The position numbers and the translations under genes were made by a program. From the NCBI GenBank assembly GCA_015067935.1, contig SVLL01000010.1, positions 1 through 39,593 of the forward strand: a stretch of 39,593 nucleotides of DNA, in the 5' to 3' direction. The notes beneath the pieces were generated by a model. That model had not been told where the DNA came from. It searched no databases and was given only the letters and a program-made list of their open reading frames with translations. Shown in pieces: positions 1-8,885 of the stretch; position 1 is the stretch's first letter, and every line of letters begins with the position of its first letter. Source of the stretch: Oscillospiraceae bacterium (lineage in GTDB: Bacteria > Bacillota > Clostridia > Oscillospirales > Oscillospiraceae).

Positions 1-288
1 TGTTTAACCCCATCGATCGGTGGGGATGCCCCGCAGATCGATGGGGTTAAACAGCAGCAGCCGCACATCGGTGACCACTGTCCGTTTGCCGGTGTTTTTC
101 TCAATTTCCATCGCCAGCTGCCGGATGGCTTGGGATTTACCCACGCCGGGAGGACCCCAGAGCATCACCGAAGGCAAAAGCTGCAGCTTTTGCCCGGCAT
201 TGATGATGGCGCAGTAGGCGTCTTTCAGGGTTTCGATGATTCTGCCTACATTCATCGAGGGAATATTGACCATTTTTGCGTCACTCAT
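1..288 (-). CDS. MoxR-like AAA+ ATPase, N-terminal part (runs off the window)
   Basis: The visible 95 or so residues are the N-terminus of an AAA+ ATPase. Walker A reads GPPGVGKSQ at about residues 45-53, followed by a segment DVRLLLFNPIDLRGIP, which is typical of the MoxR branch, where a strand and Asp-Leu-Arg-Gly pattern precedes the pore region. MoxR proteins are ATP-driven remodelling factors often paired with VWA-domain partners. The ATG lies in an ATGA overlap with the stop of the helicase gene upstream, so translation is probably coupled. The C-terminus, Walker B and sensors lie outside the window, so intactness cannot be judged. The family call is good; the partner or substrate is unknown. 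Confidence 0.85.
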
Positions 289-3200
289 TTTTTATCCACT
301 CCTAACTTTTTGTCCAGCTTGGCAATTTTTTCCTTGCAGGCCGTGATCTGCTCAGAAAAGTCCTCCTGCTTGGTCAGCTCAATTTGCAAAGCAAGCTCCC
401 GCTGCTGCATTTCCTCCAGATTGTTCTGCAATTTGGTAAGATGGTTGGGCAGGTTTTCCAGCGCGTTGTCCAGACGAATCAGACAGCCCACCTCGGAATC
501 GCCCAACTCCACATAGTACCGCCCCTGCCGCTGCAGCCATACATAGGGCTTTTCCCTGCTCATATTGGTGGGCAGGACGATCAAAAAGCCCTGATAGGTC
601 ATCAAAGGGGTTTCCTTTGTGGAAAGCACATTGGCGCACACCGCATCGTAAAGGGTCTTGCGCAGCTGCCGGCGGATTTCCTTATCCTGCACCACAAAGG
701 TCTTTTCCATAAAGGCCGCGTCTTCCCGACATTTTTCGATAAAGCCCTCCTGCCGCTGCATTTTACCGGGCAGTTCGGATAGCTCCTTTTCCATGGCAAT
801 GTGGTTTTCGATGGATTTGCGCTGCAGGGTCAGCAGACGGGACAGCTCGTTGGCGGTCTCCACCCGTTCCTTCACGAGGGGGTTGCCCACAGCCAGAGCC
901 TTGACCTCTGCGTAGCTGAGTACGGTATCCTCAATATCCGAGCCGCTGCGGTCCTCCAGCGAGCCGGAGAGCAGACCCACGATGAACCGCTGCTTGGTTT
1001 CCAGCAGCTGCCAGGAGTAGGCATCAAAGCTGCCCTCGGTGATGTAGCGGAAGATCTGCACGGTCTTGTTTTCGTTGCCCTGCCGCAGAATACGGCCTTC
1101 CCGCTGGGTCATATCCGCAGGCCGCCAAGGCACATCCAGATGGTGGATGGCAATCAGCTTGTTTTGTACATTCACGCCCAAGCCCAGCTTGAAGGTAGAG
1201 CCAATCAGCACACGCACCTGACCGTTCTGCACCTGACGGAACAGCTTTTCCCGGCGTTTTTCCGTATTGGCGTGGTGAATGAAGGCCATTTCCTCCATAG
1301 GGATGCCCATGCTGAACAGCAGCGCGTACAGCTCGTCGTACATATTGAAGCCCTTTTTCGGAGTGGAGCTGTCGCAGAAGATCAGCTGGGTGCTCTTTTG
1401 CGCCCGGGTCTTCTGATAGATATCCCACACATTTTCCGCACAGCGTGCCACCTTGGATTGATAGGTAAAGCCGCTGGCAGGGTCAACCAGCCGCAGATCC
1501 AACGCGGCCTGCCGTCCGTCCGTTGTGATTTTGAGCATATTATCCTGAGTACGGGGAACCCGTCCCTGACGCACATCGTCCGCACGCTGGGAAATGGTTT
1601 TCAGGTAATCGGCAAATTCCGCTGTCTTACCGATGAGGGAATCGGAGTAGCCGTCAGTACTGGGGATGCCGTCGGTAATGTCCACCTGATGGAAATCCGC
1701 AATGGAGGCCAGCATGGTGGTCAGCTCCGGCAGATTGTGGAATTTGGCAAAACGGGTAGCCAGACGGTAGCTGCTGGTGTCCACATCAATTTCAAATTCC
1801 GTGACCTTCTCGGCAAACATACCGATCCAGCTGTCGAAGCTCTGCAGATCCAGCATGGCCAGCTCACCGCTTTGGAGGTATTTCTGCATAATGTAGGCGT
1901 CGGTCACCGAGTTGGTGATGGGGGTGCCCGTGGCCATAACCACGCCACCGCCGCCGTTGTTTTTCTGGATCAGACGGACCTTGTCCATCATATCCTGACA
2001 TTTTTTGCTGCCCCCTGCGCTGATGCCCAGCACATGTCCCACCTGGGTTTCAATGGGCACATTTTTGAAATTGTGGGCCTCGTCCACAAACAGACGGGTA
2101 ATGCCCAGCTCCTCAAAGAAAATGGTCTGGTCAGTTTTCAGCACATTGGTGATAGCCTTGCAAAGCTCTTCATCCACGCTTTTCGCCTTGCGGCGGAGCT
2201 TGTTGGTGACCTTGCCGGCATTTTTCAGGAGCTTTTTCACTTCGTCACGGGTCTGCTCCAGCTCCCGGATGTAGTGCTCGTGGGAGAGTCCGATGCTCTC
2301 AAAACAGCTGTAGGCCATAATGATGCCGTCGAAATCCTTGTCCCGGATGGTCTGCAGTACGCTCTCCCGTTTGGCGGGGGTGAAGGACTTTGGCTCCACG
2401 CACAAAATATTGGCAGTGGGGTACAGCTTCAGAAAAATATTCTTCCACTGACCTACCAGATTGTTGGGAACCACATACAGATTTTTCTTGCTCAGCCACA
2501 TCCGCCGCAGCTCCTGACCGGCAGCGATCATCACATAGGTCTTGCCGGAGCCCACATCGTGGGCAAGAAGGGTGTTGGGGGAAAAGAGGATCCGGGCCGC
2601 TGCATCCTTCTGGTAGGGGTACAGCTGCACTTCAGGATTCATCGTGGGGAAGGTGAGAAACGAGCCGTCAAAATGCCGCTTGCGGACGCAGCCGAAGTTG
2701 TTTTCGAAAATCAGCTCCAGCCGGGCTTTCCGCTCCGGGTCCTTCCAGACCCATTTCTGAAATTCTTCGATGAGCTTTTTCTGCTTTTCCAGCACCGCGA
2801 CGGTCTCCGATTGGTTGATGACACGCTTTTTGCCGGATTTGTTGGAGCTGCAGCTTACCTCGTCGGTGACGCAGACGGTCTTCATATTCAAGGTGCGCTC
2901 CAGAATGTAAAGGGCGGTAAGCTTTTCCGTGCCGTAGGTGGACCGACAGGCCACCCGGTTGGCATAAAAGCTCTTGTTGGAGATCTCCCAGCTGCCGGTG
3001 TAGGGGTCGTGGGTGGTGCAGCTGTAGCAGGCGTTGACCTTCAGAATGTGACGGATGAAAGCATCGATAATATCCGTAGGCACCCACGGAGAACCGAGGG
3101 TGATGTAAATATCCTCCGCGGAAAGGCTGGGAGGCAGTACCCGTTCAATGGCGGTCACATTGTCGGCAAAATAGCCCTTGTATTTTTCGTTGGCCGCCTT

Positions 3201-3746
3201 GGCGGCCTTCCATTTCTGCACCATATTGCCGGAAAGATACGCTTCTGCCGTTTCCCAGCCCTTGTAAAAGCACTCGTCCCAAGTGTCGGGATTTTGGTAC
3301 ACAGAGCCCTTGAGGGTGGAGATCACCGTTTTCAGGTCCGCGCCGGTGATGGATGAGATGTACTCCATATCCACCCGTCCCAGATTGGAAAGGGAGAGGA
3401 TCAGCCCGTCGGGGATGCTGTCGGCGTGAACACCTTCGGCCCGCACATCCCCGGCAAAGAGGTTTTCCCAATCCATGGGGAGGTCCATAGAGGTCACTTC
3501 CTGAATGTGGTCCTTGGGTTGAGGGGGAGGGGGATTTTCTGCCGGCGAGGTCGCCTGCTGTTGGGCGCGCTCCCTGTCTTCACGCTTTTTCGCGATACTC
3601 CGGGCGGAGCGCAGCTTTTCGATGACAGTGGTGATTTGTGCGGAGGAGATTTTTCCTCCGGCTTTATTCAGCTGGGAGAGCAGCTCGTCAAAAAGGGAGA
3701 TTTGCGCCGAATCCTCAGATCCGGCGCGCGTAGTTGTATTTTTCAT
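285..3746 (-). CDS. Large SF2 (SNF2-like) helicase of the mobile-element helicase family
   Basis: This 1153-residue protein has a complete superfamily 2 motor. Walker A is DVGSGKT around K402, the DEAH box is VDEAH at about 555-558, ATGTPITNS is motif III, and motif VI is in QREGRILRQGN near the end of the second RecA domain. An N-terminal 350 residues carry helical segments and a region (LGSPWVPTDIIDAFI) seen in the large helicase-methyltransferase proteins of Firmicutes conjugative elements. I see no methyltransferase NPPY motif, so only the helicase half is present. The C-terminal 150 residues are coiled-coil rich. The start is set by GGAGG six bases before the ATG at 3746; the frame stays open farther upstream but that lies inside the LRR gene. 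The stop overlaps the AAA ATPase start (ATGA). The substrate is likely DNA; the role is unknown. Confidence 0.85.
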   Translation of the reverse strand: MKNTTTRAGSEDSAQISLFDELLSQLNKAGGKISSAQITTVIEKLRSARSIAKKREDRERAQQQATSPAENPPPPQPKDHIQEVTSMDLPMDWENLFAGDVRAEGVHADSIPDGLILSLSNLGRVDMEYISSITGADLKTVISTLKGSVYQNPDTWDECFYKGWETAEAYLSGNMVQKWKAAKAANEKYKGYFADNVTAIERVLPPSLSAEDIYITLGSPWVPTDIIDAFIRHILKVNACYSCTTHDPYTGSWEISNKSFYANRVACRSTYGTEKLTALYILERTLNMKTVCVTDEVSCSSNKSGKKRVINQSETVAVLEKQKKLIEEFQKWVWKDPERKARLELIFENNFGCVRKRHFDGSFLTFPTMNPEVQLYPYQKDAAARILFSPNTLLAHDVGSGKTYVMIAAGQELRRMWLSKKNLYVVPNNLVGQWKNIFLKLYPTANILCVEPKSFTPAKRESVLQTIRDKDFDGIIMAYSCFESIGLSHEHYIRELEQTRDEVKKLLKNAGKVTNKLRRKAKSVDEELCKAITNVLKTDQTIFFEELGITRLFVDEAHNFKNVPIETQVGHVLGISAGGSKKCQDMMDKVRLIQKNNGGGGVVMATGTPITNSVTDAYIMQKYLQSGELAMLDLQSFDSWIGMFAEKVTEFEIDVDTSSYRLATRFAKFHNLPELTTMLASIADFHQVDITDGIPSTDGYSDSLIGKTAEFADYLKTISQRADDVRQGRVPRTQDNMLKITTDGRQAALDLRLVDPASGFTYQSKVARCAENVWDIYQKTRAQKSTQLIFCDSSTPKKGFNMYDELYALLFSMGIPMEEMAFIHHANTEKRREKLFRQVQNGQVRVLIGSTFKLGLGVNVQNKLIAIHHLDVPWRPADMTQREGRILRQGNENKTVQIFRYITEGSFDAYSWQLLETKQRFIVGLLSGSLEDRSGSDIEDTVLSYAEVKALAVGNPLVKERVETANELSRLLTLQRKSIENHIAMEKELSELPGKMQRQEGFIEKCREDAAFMEKTFVVQDKEIRRQLRKTLYDAVCANVLSTKETPLMTYQGFLIVLPTNMSREKPYVWLQRQGRYYVELGDSEVGCLIRLDNALENLPNHLTKLQNNLEEMQQRELALQIELTKQEDFSEQITACKEKIAKLDKKLGVDKK

Positions 3747-3747
3747 T

Positions 3748-4419
3748 TTATACCTCCGGGATACCGTATTTTTTGCAGTATGCAGAGATCTTTGAGCCTC
3801 GGGGGCAGGACACGGAAATCCGGTCTGCCTTGGGATACAGGATGGAGGGCATAGAGCGGTAAACTTCATAACCGGAGTCCTCGGCTTCAGCCGCGGTGCC
3901 GAAGGTGCCGATACGCAGGTCCGCGTCTCCCTCAAAGGCGATATGGGTGTAATCGCTGTGGATCATAAAGGCTAACAGATCTATAAATATAACGGAGGAG
4001 GGGACAATAATTCGCACCGTATCGGCACAAACCGCAAGGGCGCGATAGTCCAGCACCTGCACCCCGGAGGGGATGCGCAGATTGAACTCCTCCTCGGCAT
4101 CTGCACCGACGGTCTGGAAGGCGTTGGGACCGATGGTTTTCAGCCCGGAGAGCTTGGAAATACGGCTGTTTTTGCAGGTTTTGATGAGGGTAGTGCCATC
4201 CTTGCTCAGCAGGCAGTTGTGGGCGGAGGAAAAGACCGGGTTATCCGGATGGACGAGGATGCCGTCGGCCTTACAGCCGAGGGAAATCCATGCATCGGGG
4301 GAAAAGGAGGTGGCGTTTTTGGGGATGTAAAGGATTCCGGGCAGAGGACAACCTGCCTCGTCGGTGTCGTCGATGTAGGTGATCACGCCGTCTTCAATGG
4401 TCAAATCGTAGTAGTACAT
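3748..4419 (-). CDS. Short BspA-type leucine-rich-repeat protein
   Basis: The protein has 223 residues and begins MYYYDLTIEDG; GGAGG sits eight bases before that ATG at 4419, which decides the start over an upstream in-frame codon at 4476. Repeats such as LSGLKTIGPNAFQ and IPSGVQVLDYRALAVC follow the LRR_5 pattern, though several are irregular. The C-terminus ending in CPRGSKISAYCKKYGIPEV resembles the closing segment common to BspA-like proteins. There is no signal peptide, so a cytoplasmic location is likely. It heads an operon with the helicase (one base between stop and next start) and the AAA ATPase. It may be the recognition subunit of that operon; this is inference. Confidence 0.75.
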   Translation of the reverse strand: MYYYDLTIEDGVITYIDDTDEAGCPLPGILYIPKNATSFSPDAWISLGCKADGILVHPDNPVFSSAHNCLLSKDGTTLIKTCKNSRISKLSGLKTIGPNAFQTVGADAEEEFNLRIPSGVQVLDYRALAVCADTVRIIVPSSVIFIDLLAFMIHSDYTHIAFEGDADLRIGTFGTAAEAEDSGYEVYRSMPSILYPKADRISVSCPRGSKISAYCKKYGIPEV

Positions 4420-4470
4420 ATCCGTTCCTCCGTGTGTAAAAAAGTGAATGTGGGGCTTGTGAGAACAGAA

Positions 4471-4496
4471 TACCAAAACAAATGTACCAAAAAAGG
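4471..4496. promoter_or_regulatory. Direct repeat TACCAAAA, candidate operator
   Basis: TACCAAAA occurs at 4471-4478 and again at 4485-4492, 14 bases apart, between the divergent LRR-helicase operon and the GmrSD-like gene. A related string, ATGTACTAAAAAGG, lies at 7619-7632 upstream of the WYL regulator gene. This suggests, but does not show, a shared regulator site. Confidence 0.3.
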
Positions 4497-4525
4497 GACT
4501 TGTCAGAAAAGGGCGATTTTTTGTC

Positions 4526-4553
4526 TTGCAAATAGGTTGTGATATGGTATAAT
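4526..4553 (+). promoter_or_regulatory. Sigma-70-type promoter of the GmrSD-like gene
   Basis: TTGCAA (4526-4531) and TATAAT (4548-4553) are separated by 16 bases, and a TG one base upstream of the -10 makes it an extended -10 site. The 5' leader would be about 35 bases, with GGAGGT at 4584-4589. Confidence 0.75.
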
Positions 4554-4595
4554 AAAAACATAGCTTGCCCCGAAATATGAAACGGAGGTCTTTTT

Positions 4596-6461
4596 ATGGC
4601 AAAGAACATTGAACCGAAGCTTAAAAAAATCGGAGAGTACTTAAAACTGGACAGAGGTGTCAAGTTTGTAATTCCTCAATATCAGAGAGCTTATTCGTGG
4701 GGAATCAGTCAATGCGATAAGCTGTGGCAGGACATCGTGTCTTTTGCGGAAGATAAAAGCAGCGACAGTCATTTCTTCGGAACGATCATTATCAGTTGTA
4801 AGGAAAATGATACGCAGTATGAGCTGATTGACGGACAACAAAGAACAACCACATTTTTGTTGCTGTTAAAGGCCTTGCTGATCAGGATCAATACCGCCAT
4901 TGAAAATACGATCGATGATGTGGATTCGGAGATGCTTTGCCGTGGTCTGCAGGCCAGCAGAACCAAAATAATGACAATCCTCTATCGGGTAACGGGAGAA
5001 GAAGTTTCCTACAGACCCAATCCGGAAAAAGATGCCGCGATTTATCAAAAAGCAAACATTCTGGAGAATCACTCCATCAATGAAAGCTATAAAGAAGAGC
5101 TGGCTAAAATCTTGAAGGCAGCGGATTTGGCATCTGCCGAAGCAGAAGTATATAAGATTAAATTCAAGCAAAAGGACAATAAATATACCAATTTCTTCCG
5201 CAACTTTAAGTTTTTCTGTAATAAAGTCGATGAACTGAAATCGGAGAGTGTGCTTAACAACATCGCAAAAGTATTTTTAGGCTCCTCAGAAGACAGTGCT
5301 TGCGAAATTATAGAAATCAAAAGCTGGCATGTGGATCAGGCCATTAAAATGTTCAACTCTTTGAATTCTGCCGGATTGCCGCTGTTTGATTCTGACATCA
5401 TTTCGGCTGAGCTGTACAGTGCGGCTGACAGAAGAAAAGAGAGCGATACCTTCAAGGATTTGTGGGAGAAGTTCAAAGCCGCTACGGATGAGCTGGAAAG
5501 TATGGGTATCACAAAAATAAATTCCGTATTGCTGCAATATATGTACTATGTGCGTGCGGTCAAAGGAGAAACGATAAGCACCAATGGCAACATCAATGTG
5601 ACTACCCCCGGTTTAAAAAGGTATTTTACAGAAGAAAACAAAGATGCCATTGCCGACCCGGTCCGGATGAGCGGCGATTTGCTTAAGCTGGCAAAGATTT
5701 GGAAAAATGTTGCAGAGCATCCGCTGCAAAAACTGTTGCTGAAATTTAATGAGAACAGCAAACTGTTCTTAGCCAGCTATTTTTATCGGCTGGATGAGGA
5801 TAACATCACAGAGGAAATGCTACAGCCCATTTTTGAATGTATGCTCCGTCTGTTTGCTATTCTGGAACTGGTGGAGTCCGGTTATTCCAGTAAGTATTTC
5901 AAGACATTCCTTTTCGGCGAACAAGTAAAATTTGTAGATGCAAGTATCACGGATGATGAAATCAAGGCGGATTTCGATAAGCACATTTCCGGTAACTGGA
6001 CACGAAAGGAACTCAAGGATGCGCTGTTGGAGTATGACGGCAATGCGCTCGTCTATCTGAATGAGTATCTGTTTGCCCGTGAGAAGGGTGTGGCTTTTGC
6101 CCTTGAAAGTCCGTATGATATTGAACACATTATGCCCTATAGCGGACACAATGTTTCGCAAATCAGAGCAGATGCCGATATTGCAGATGAAGAGGAATTC
6201 TACAGCGTCGTAAACAATTTGGGCAATAAGATTTTGTTGGAGTCGAAGATCAACCGGGGAATCGGAAATGAGTGGTTCAGAACAAAAGTATCCACCACCC
6301 TGAAGGATAAAACCGGCTATCAGGACAGCAAGTATCCCATCGCAAAGGCACTGGTTGCTGAATATAAGGACACAGGCCGTCCCTTCTGGAAGAAGGATGA
6401 CATTGCTGCTGCTACGGAAAAGGCAAGCGAAAGAATTGTGAAATTCATCTTTGGCGAATAA
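4596..6461 (+). CDS. GmrSD-type restriction enzyme (DUF262 + DUF1524)
   Basis: The 621-residue protein begins with a DUF262 (ParB/Srx-like, GmrS) domain: IPQYQRAYSW at 26-35 and DGQQR at 79-83 are its signature nucleotide-binding motifs. The C-terminal third is a DUF1524 (GmrD) His-Me/HNH nuclease with DIEHIMPYS (H511) followed by VNNLGNKILLESKIN. Fused GmrSD and BrxU proteins are type IV restriction enzymes that cut modified phage DNA, often using NTP; that is family knowledge, and its modification specificity here is unknown. GGAGGT seven bases before the ATG sets the start. Base composition looks AT-richer than the neighbours, consistent with transfer. It ends at a bidirectional terminator shared with the convergent WYL gene. 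Confidence 0.92.
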   Translation: MAKNIEPKLKKIGEYLKLDRGVKFVIPQYQRAYSWGISQCDKLWQDIVSFAEDKSSDSHFFGTIIISCKENDTQYELIDGQQRTTTFLLLLKALLIRINTAIENTIDDVDSEMLCRGLQASRTKIMTILYRVTGEEVSYRPNPEKDAAIYQKANILENHSINESYKEELAKILKAADLASAEAEVYKIKFKQKDNKYTNFFRNFKFFCNKVDELKSESVLNNIAKVFLGSSEDSACEIIEIKSWHVDQAIKMFNSLNSAGLPLFDSDIISAELYSAADRRKESDTFKDLWEKFKAATDELESMGITKINSVLLQYMYYVRAVKGETISTNGNINVTTPGLKRYFTEENKDAIADPVRMSGDLLKLAKIWKNVAEHPLQKLLLKFNENSKLFLASYFYRLDEDNITEEMLQPIFECMLRLFAILELVESGYSSKYFKTFLFGEQVKFVDASITDDEIKADFDKHISGNWTRKELKDALLEYDGNALVYLNEYLFAREKGVAFALESPYDIEHIMPYSGHNVSQIRADADIADEEEFYSVVNNLGNKILLESKINRGIGNEWFRTKVSTTLKDKTGYQDSKYPIAKALVAEYKDTGRPFWKKDDIAAATEKASERIVKFIFGE

Positions 6462-6465
6462 AAGC

Positions 6466-6499
6466 AACACACCCCGACGATTTTTCGTCGGGGTGTGTT
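6466..6499. terminator. Bidirectional intrinsic terminator
   Basis: A 15-bp perfect stem (AACACACCCCGACGA and its complement) with a TTTT loop lies between the convergent GmrSD-like and WYL genes, with T-rich sequence on both sides. Confidence 0.9.
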
Positions 6500-6508
6500 T
6501 GTTAAAAT

Positions 6509-7498
6509 CTATTCCGCAGAATATTTCTGCAGGCCGATTTGCAGATTTTTCCGGATGCGGTCACGCAGGTGCTTCGGGGCGGTGATCTCCACATGGTTCA
6601 GGTACTGCATCGCCCAGTATTCCATCGCGTCGGGGCTGGCCCAAAGGGTCACGATGACCTTTTCCACATCCTCCGTTTCCCGGATGGCAATGTCCTTGCC
6701 AAACCAGTCGATCACCTGATCCACCGTCTTGGGGTCGGTGACAAATTCGATCCGCTCCGGCTCGTCGTGGTACATATACGGCAGAGTGGAGGAGAGCTTT
6801 CGGTAGTCGATGCCGCTCTCATAGCCGGGCAGTTCCCGGAGATTCTGAGCAGGTTTGTCGTAAAGGCGCACATTGCTCAGCCGGTCCAGCCGATGGAACA
6901 CCATGTGCTTCCAATAGCCGCTGTAGCCCATCACATAGTACCGCTGGTTGTGCAGTATCAGCAGGTAGGGGGTGATCCGCTGGAAGGAGGATTTGTGCAG
7001 CTGCTTGTCAAGCCCGTACTTATTGTAATCGTATTGCAGCTGTTTGCCCTCTTCAATGGCCATATCCACCATCTCGATGTTATAAAACAGCGCGGGATTT
7101 TCCGTCTTGTTCCAATCCTTGACCGTGTGGATATTTTTTACATGGGAGCGGAAATACTTGTTAGACAGCTTGCAGAGCTTTTCAATCAGGTCGGAGGATT
7201 GCCGTGGGTTGATGTGCTGGCTGCACAGGACGCTGTCGATCAGAAGCTTCAGCTCCGAATCCTCAAATTCCCGGCTCTCCAGATAGCTGCCTGCCCGACG
7301 GGATTCCACCTCAACGCCGGCCTCCTTCAGCAGGGAAATGTTCCGGCCGATGGCCTTGCGCTCAATGACGATGCCGTAGTCGTTTTCCAGATGCAGGGCA
7401 ATGTCATCCTGCGTCAGGGGATGGTCGTAGTCGCTGTGCTTCTGCAAAATCTGCAAAATGCGCAGCAGGGCTAATTTTTTGGGCTCAAAGCTGTCCAT
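6509..7498 (-). CDS. WYL-domain transcriptional regulator
   Basis: The 329-residue protein has an N-terminal winged helix (KKLALLRILQILQKHSDYD through RKAIGRNISLLKEAG, residues 7-58) and a WYL domain centred on RITPYLLILHNQRYYVMGY, followed by the C-terminal WCX extension. WYL regulators bind DNA as dimers and often control defence loci (BrxR, CapW), responding to nucleic acid or nucleotide ligands. It is convergent with the GmrSD-like gene and divergent from the metallopeptidase gene, so either could be its target. The start is preceded by GGAGAG with good spacing. The target assignment is inference. Confidence 0.9.
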   Translation of the reverse strand: MDSFEPKKLALLRILQILQKHSDYDHPLTQDDIALHLENDYGIVIERKAIGRNISLLKEAGVEVESRRAGSYLESREFEDSELKLLIDSVLCSQHINPRQSSDLIEKLCKLSNKYFRSHVKNIHTVKDWNKTENPALFYNIEMVDMAIEEGKQLQYDYNKYGLDKQLHKSSFQRITPYLLILHNQRYYVMGYSGYWKHMVFHRLDRLSNVRLYDKPAQNLRELPGYESGIDYRKLSSTLPYMYHDEPERIEFVTDPKTVDQVIDWFGKDIAIRETEDVEKVIVTLWASPDAMEYWAMQYLNHVEITAPKHLRDRIRKNLQIGLQKYSAE

Positions 7499-7564
7499 TC
7501 TTTTTCTCTCCTTCAGGGGCGTGTTTCAGCTCGTGTGAGTATTTTCTCGCTGTGGTTCCTCTAT

Positions 7565-7593
7565 ATCGTACAGCAAAAACCCCCGCAATGCAA
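7565..7593 (-). promoter_or_regulatory. Candidate promoter of the WYL regulator
   Basis: On the minus strand TTGCAT and TACGAT are 17 bases apart, about 70 bases before the start codon. An inverted repeat CCTTTTT (7605-7611) / AAAAAGG (7626-7632) lies just upstream and could be an autoregulatory site. The rest of the 7499-7785 gap shows only the divergent promoter of the next gene. Confidence 0.4.
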
Positions 7594-7701
7594 CTATTAT
7601 TTCCCCTTTTTGTCTCGTATGTACTAAAAAGGTCGCATTACATTGTTCTTAGTGAAACCATCACAGCATTGTCAGAGGCTTATAGCACGGCGGATAAATC
7701 C

Positions 7702-7729
7702 TTGCTTTTGAAGAAAATAGTGTTATAAT
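7702..7729 (+). promoter_or_regulatory. Promoter of the metallopeptidase gene
   Basis: TTGCTT and TATAAT are 16 bases apart, with a TG in the extended -10 position. The leader would be about 50 bases. Confidence 0.65.
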
Positions 7730-7788
7730 AAAATTGTGCTTAGTGACATGTGAAGAAAAGAGCTATATGATCGTTAGGAGGATCAATG

Positions 7789-8850
7789 ATGAGAAAAATA
7801 GAATTTAAAGAATTCTTAGCACTCTTTTTGGCGGACAGCTCGGTAGATTTTTATAATAGTAAGCTCAACACCGTTAAAAGAATACTGGGGAACGATCTTG
7901 ATCTGGTCGTCAGTGACTTTAACGAGATAATCAAAGCCAAGAAACTGCTGGCGGCAGAAGATTCTTATGTCAGAAAGGTCTTTGATTATTATATCAGCTA
8001 CCATTATGCTCCGGATCAGATCCGGCCCGTTTCTGCCACTCCACATGGGAGCAAAAAGAAAAGTTCCGCCGCACAGCTCCCCCGTATTTTTGCGCAAGGC
8101 CCTATTGTACAATATCGTAAAGATGTTCCCCTTCACAAGAGGGATGAGGTCCTACGCAGCGCGTTGGAAAATGAATACGGTACGATCATACAATACGCAA
8201 TGGATATTTTGCAGAATATTTGGGAAGGCGATATGCCCTATATTCCGGTGTACCTGAGCAAAAAACAACCTGTGGACGAGTATTACATAGACATGAAACT
8301 GGTTGATGAAATCAGAAAAAAACTGAACATAGGCATAGTCCTGACGGATGAAGAGCTTGACAGGATGCGGGAAAACAAAATCCGACAGGATGTGCTGGGG
8401 CGTTTTTTCCCAGGAGAACAGCCGTATATTGAGATATATTTCAATAATCTCTCCAACCCATATTTAGAGAGAGCCAATAATTGCTTGGCCCATGAATATA
8501 TGCATTTTCTGCATTATTACTATGCCGTCCAAGGTGGTGCTGTAAATCCATTTGAGAACGAAAAACTCAACGAAGCACTGGCAGACTTTTTTGGAATGCT
8601 GTATTCCCACCGCCGCGGTACACCAAAAGATCTGGATGTAGGTGAAGACGAGTATTGGGCGTGGATACGATGGCAGAATACGGACTGGCCCTATGCGTAT
8701 GCACTGAAATTCTTCAAAAAGCCATACAAAAGCAAACTGATTGACTACAGTTTTGCTGAAATGGATGCAGCTATAAAAAAGATGCGGAATGTGTTTAAGA
8801 AAACTGCTGACCCGGCAACTGCGTTTTGTGTTCTGGAGAAGAATCCCTGA
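7789..8850 (+). CDS. Putative HExxH zinc metallopeptidase of unknown family
   Basis: The protein is 353 residues from the ATG at 7789, or 354 from the adjacent ATG at 7786; AGGAGG at 7776-7781 is better spaced for the second. LAHEYMHFLHYY carries HExxH (H235, E236, H239), and NEALADFF 23 residues later offers a third ligand, E262, as in gluzincins. The N-terminal 90 residues are helical, somewhat like the core-binding part of tyrosine recombinases, but no integrase catalytic domain follows. A basic Ser-rich linker lies near residues 85-95. No signal peptide or membrane segment is seen, so it would act in the cytoplasm. I do not recognise a named family. It is followed at 35 bases by a DUF1292-like gene. 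Confidence 0.7.
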   Translation: MRKIEFKEFLALFLADSSVDFYNSKLNTVKRILGNDLDLVVSDFNEIIKAKKLLAAEDSYVRKVFDYYISYHYAPDQIRPVSATPHGSKKKSSAAQLPRIFAQGPIVQYRKDVPLHKRDEVLRSALENEYGTIIQYAMDILQNIWEGDMPYIPVYLSKKQPVDEYYIDMKLVDEIRKKLNIGIVLTDEELDRMRENKIRQDVLGRFFPGEQPYIEIYFNNLSNPYLERANNCLAHEYMHFLHYYYAVQGGAVNPFENEKLNEALADFFGMLYSHRRGTPKDLDVGEDEYWAWIRWQNTDWPYAYALKFFKKPYKSKLIDYSFAEMDAAIKKMRNVFKKTADPATAFCVLEKNP

Positions 8851-8885
8851 TAACAGATTTTGAATTTAAAAAGGAGAAAAAAACG

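Noticed and set aside
801..3356. Long open frame antisense to the helicase gene
   Set aside because: It mirrors the coding strand, has no motif or ribosome site, and its composition follows from the codon bias of the real gene.
7789..8050. Tyrosine recombinase N-terminus
   Set aside because: The helical start is reminiscent, but no catalytic R-H-R-Y domain follows; HExxH is present instead.
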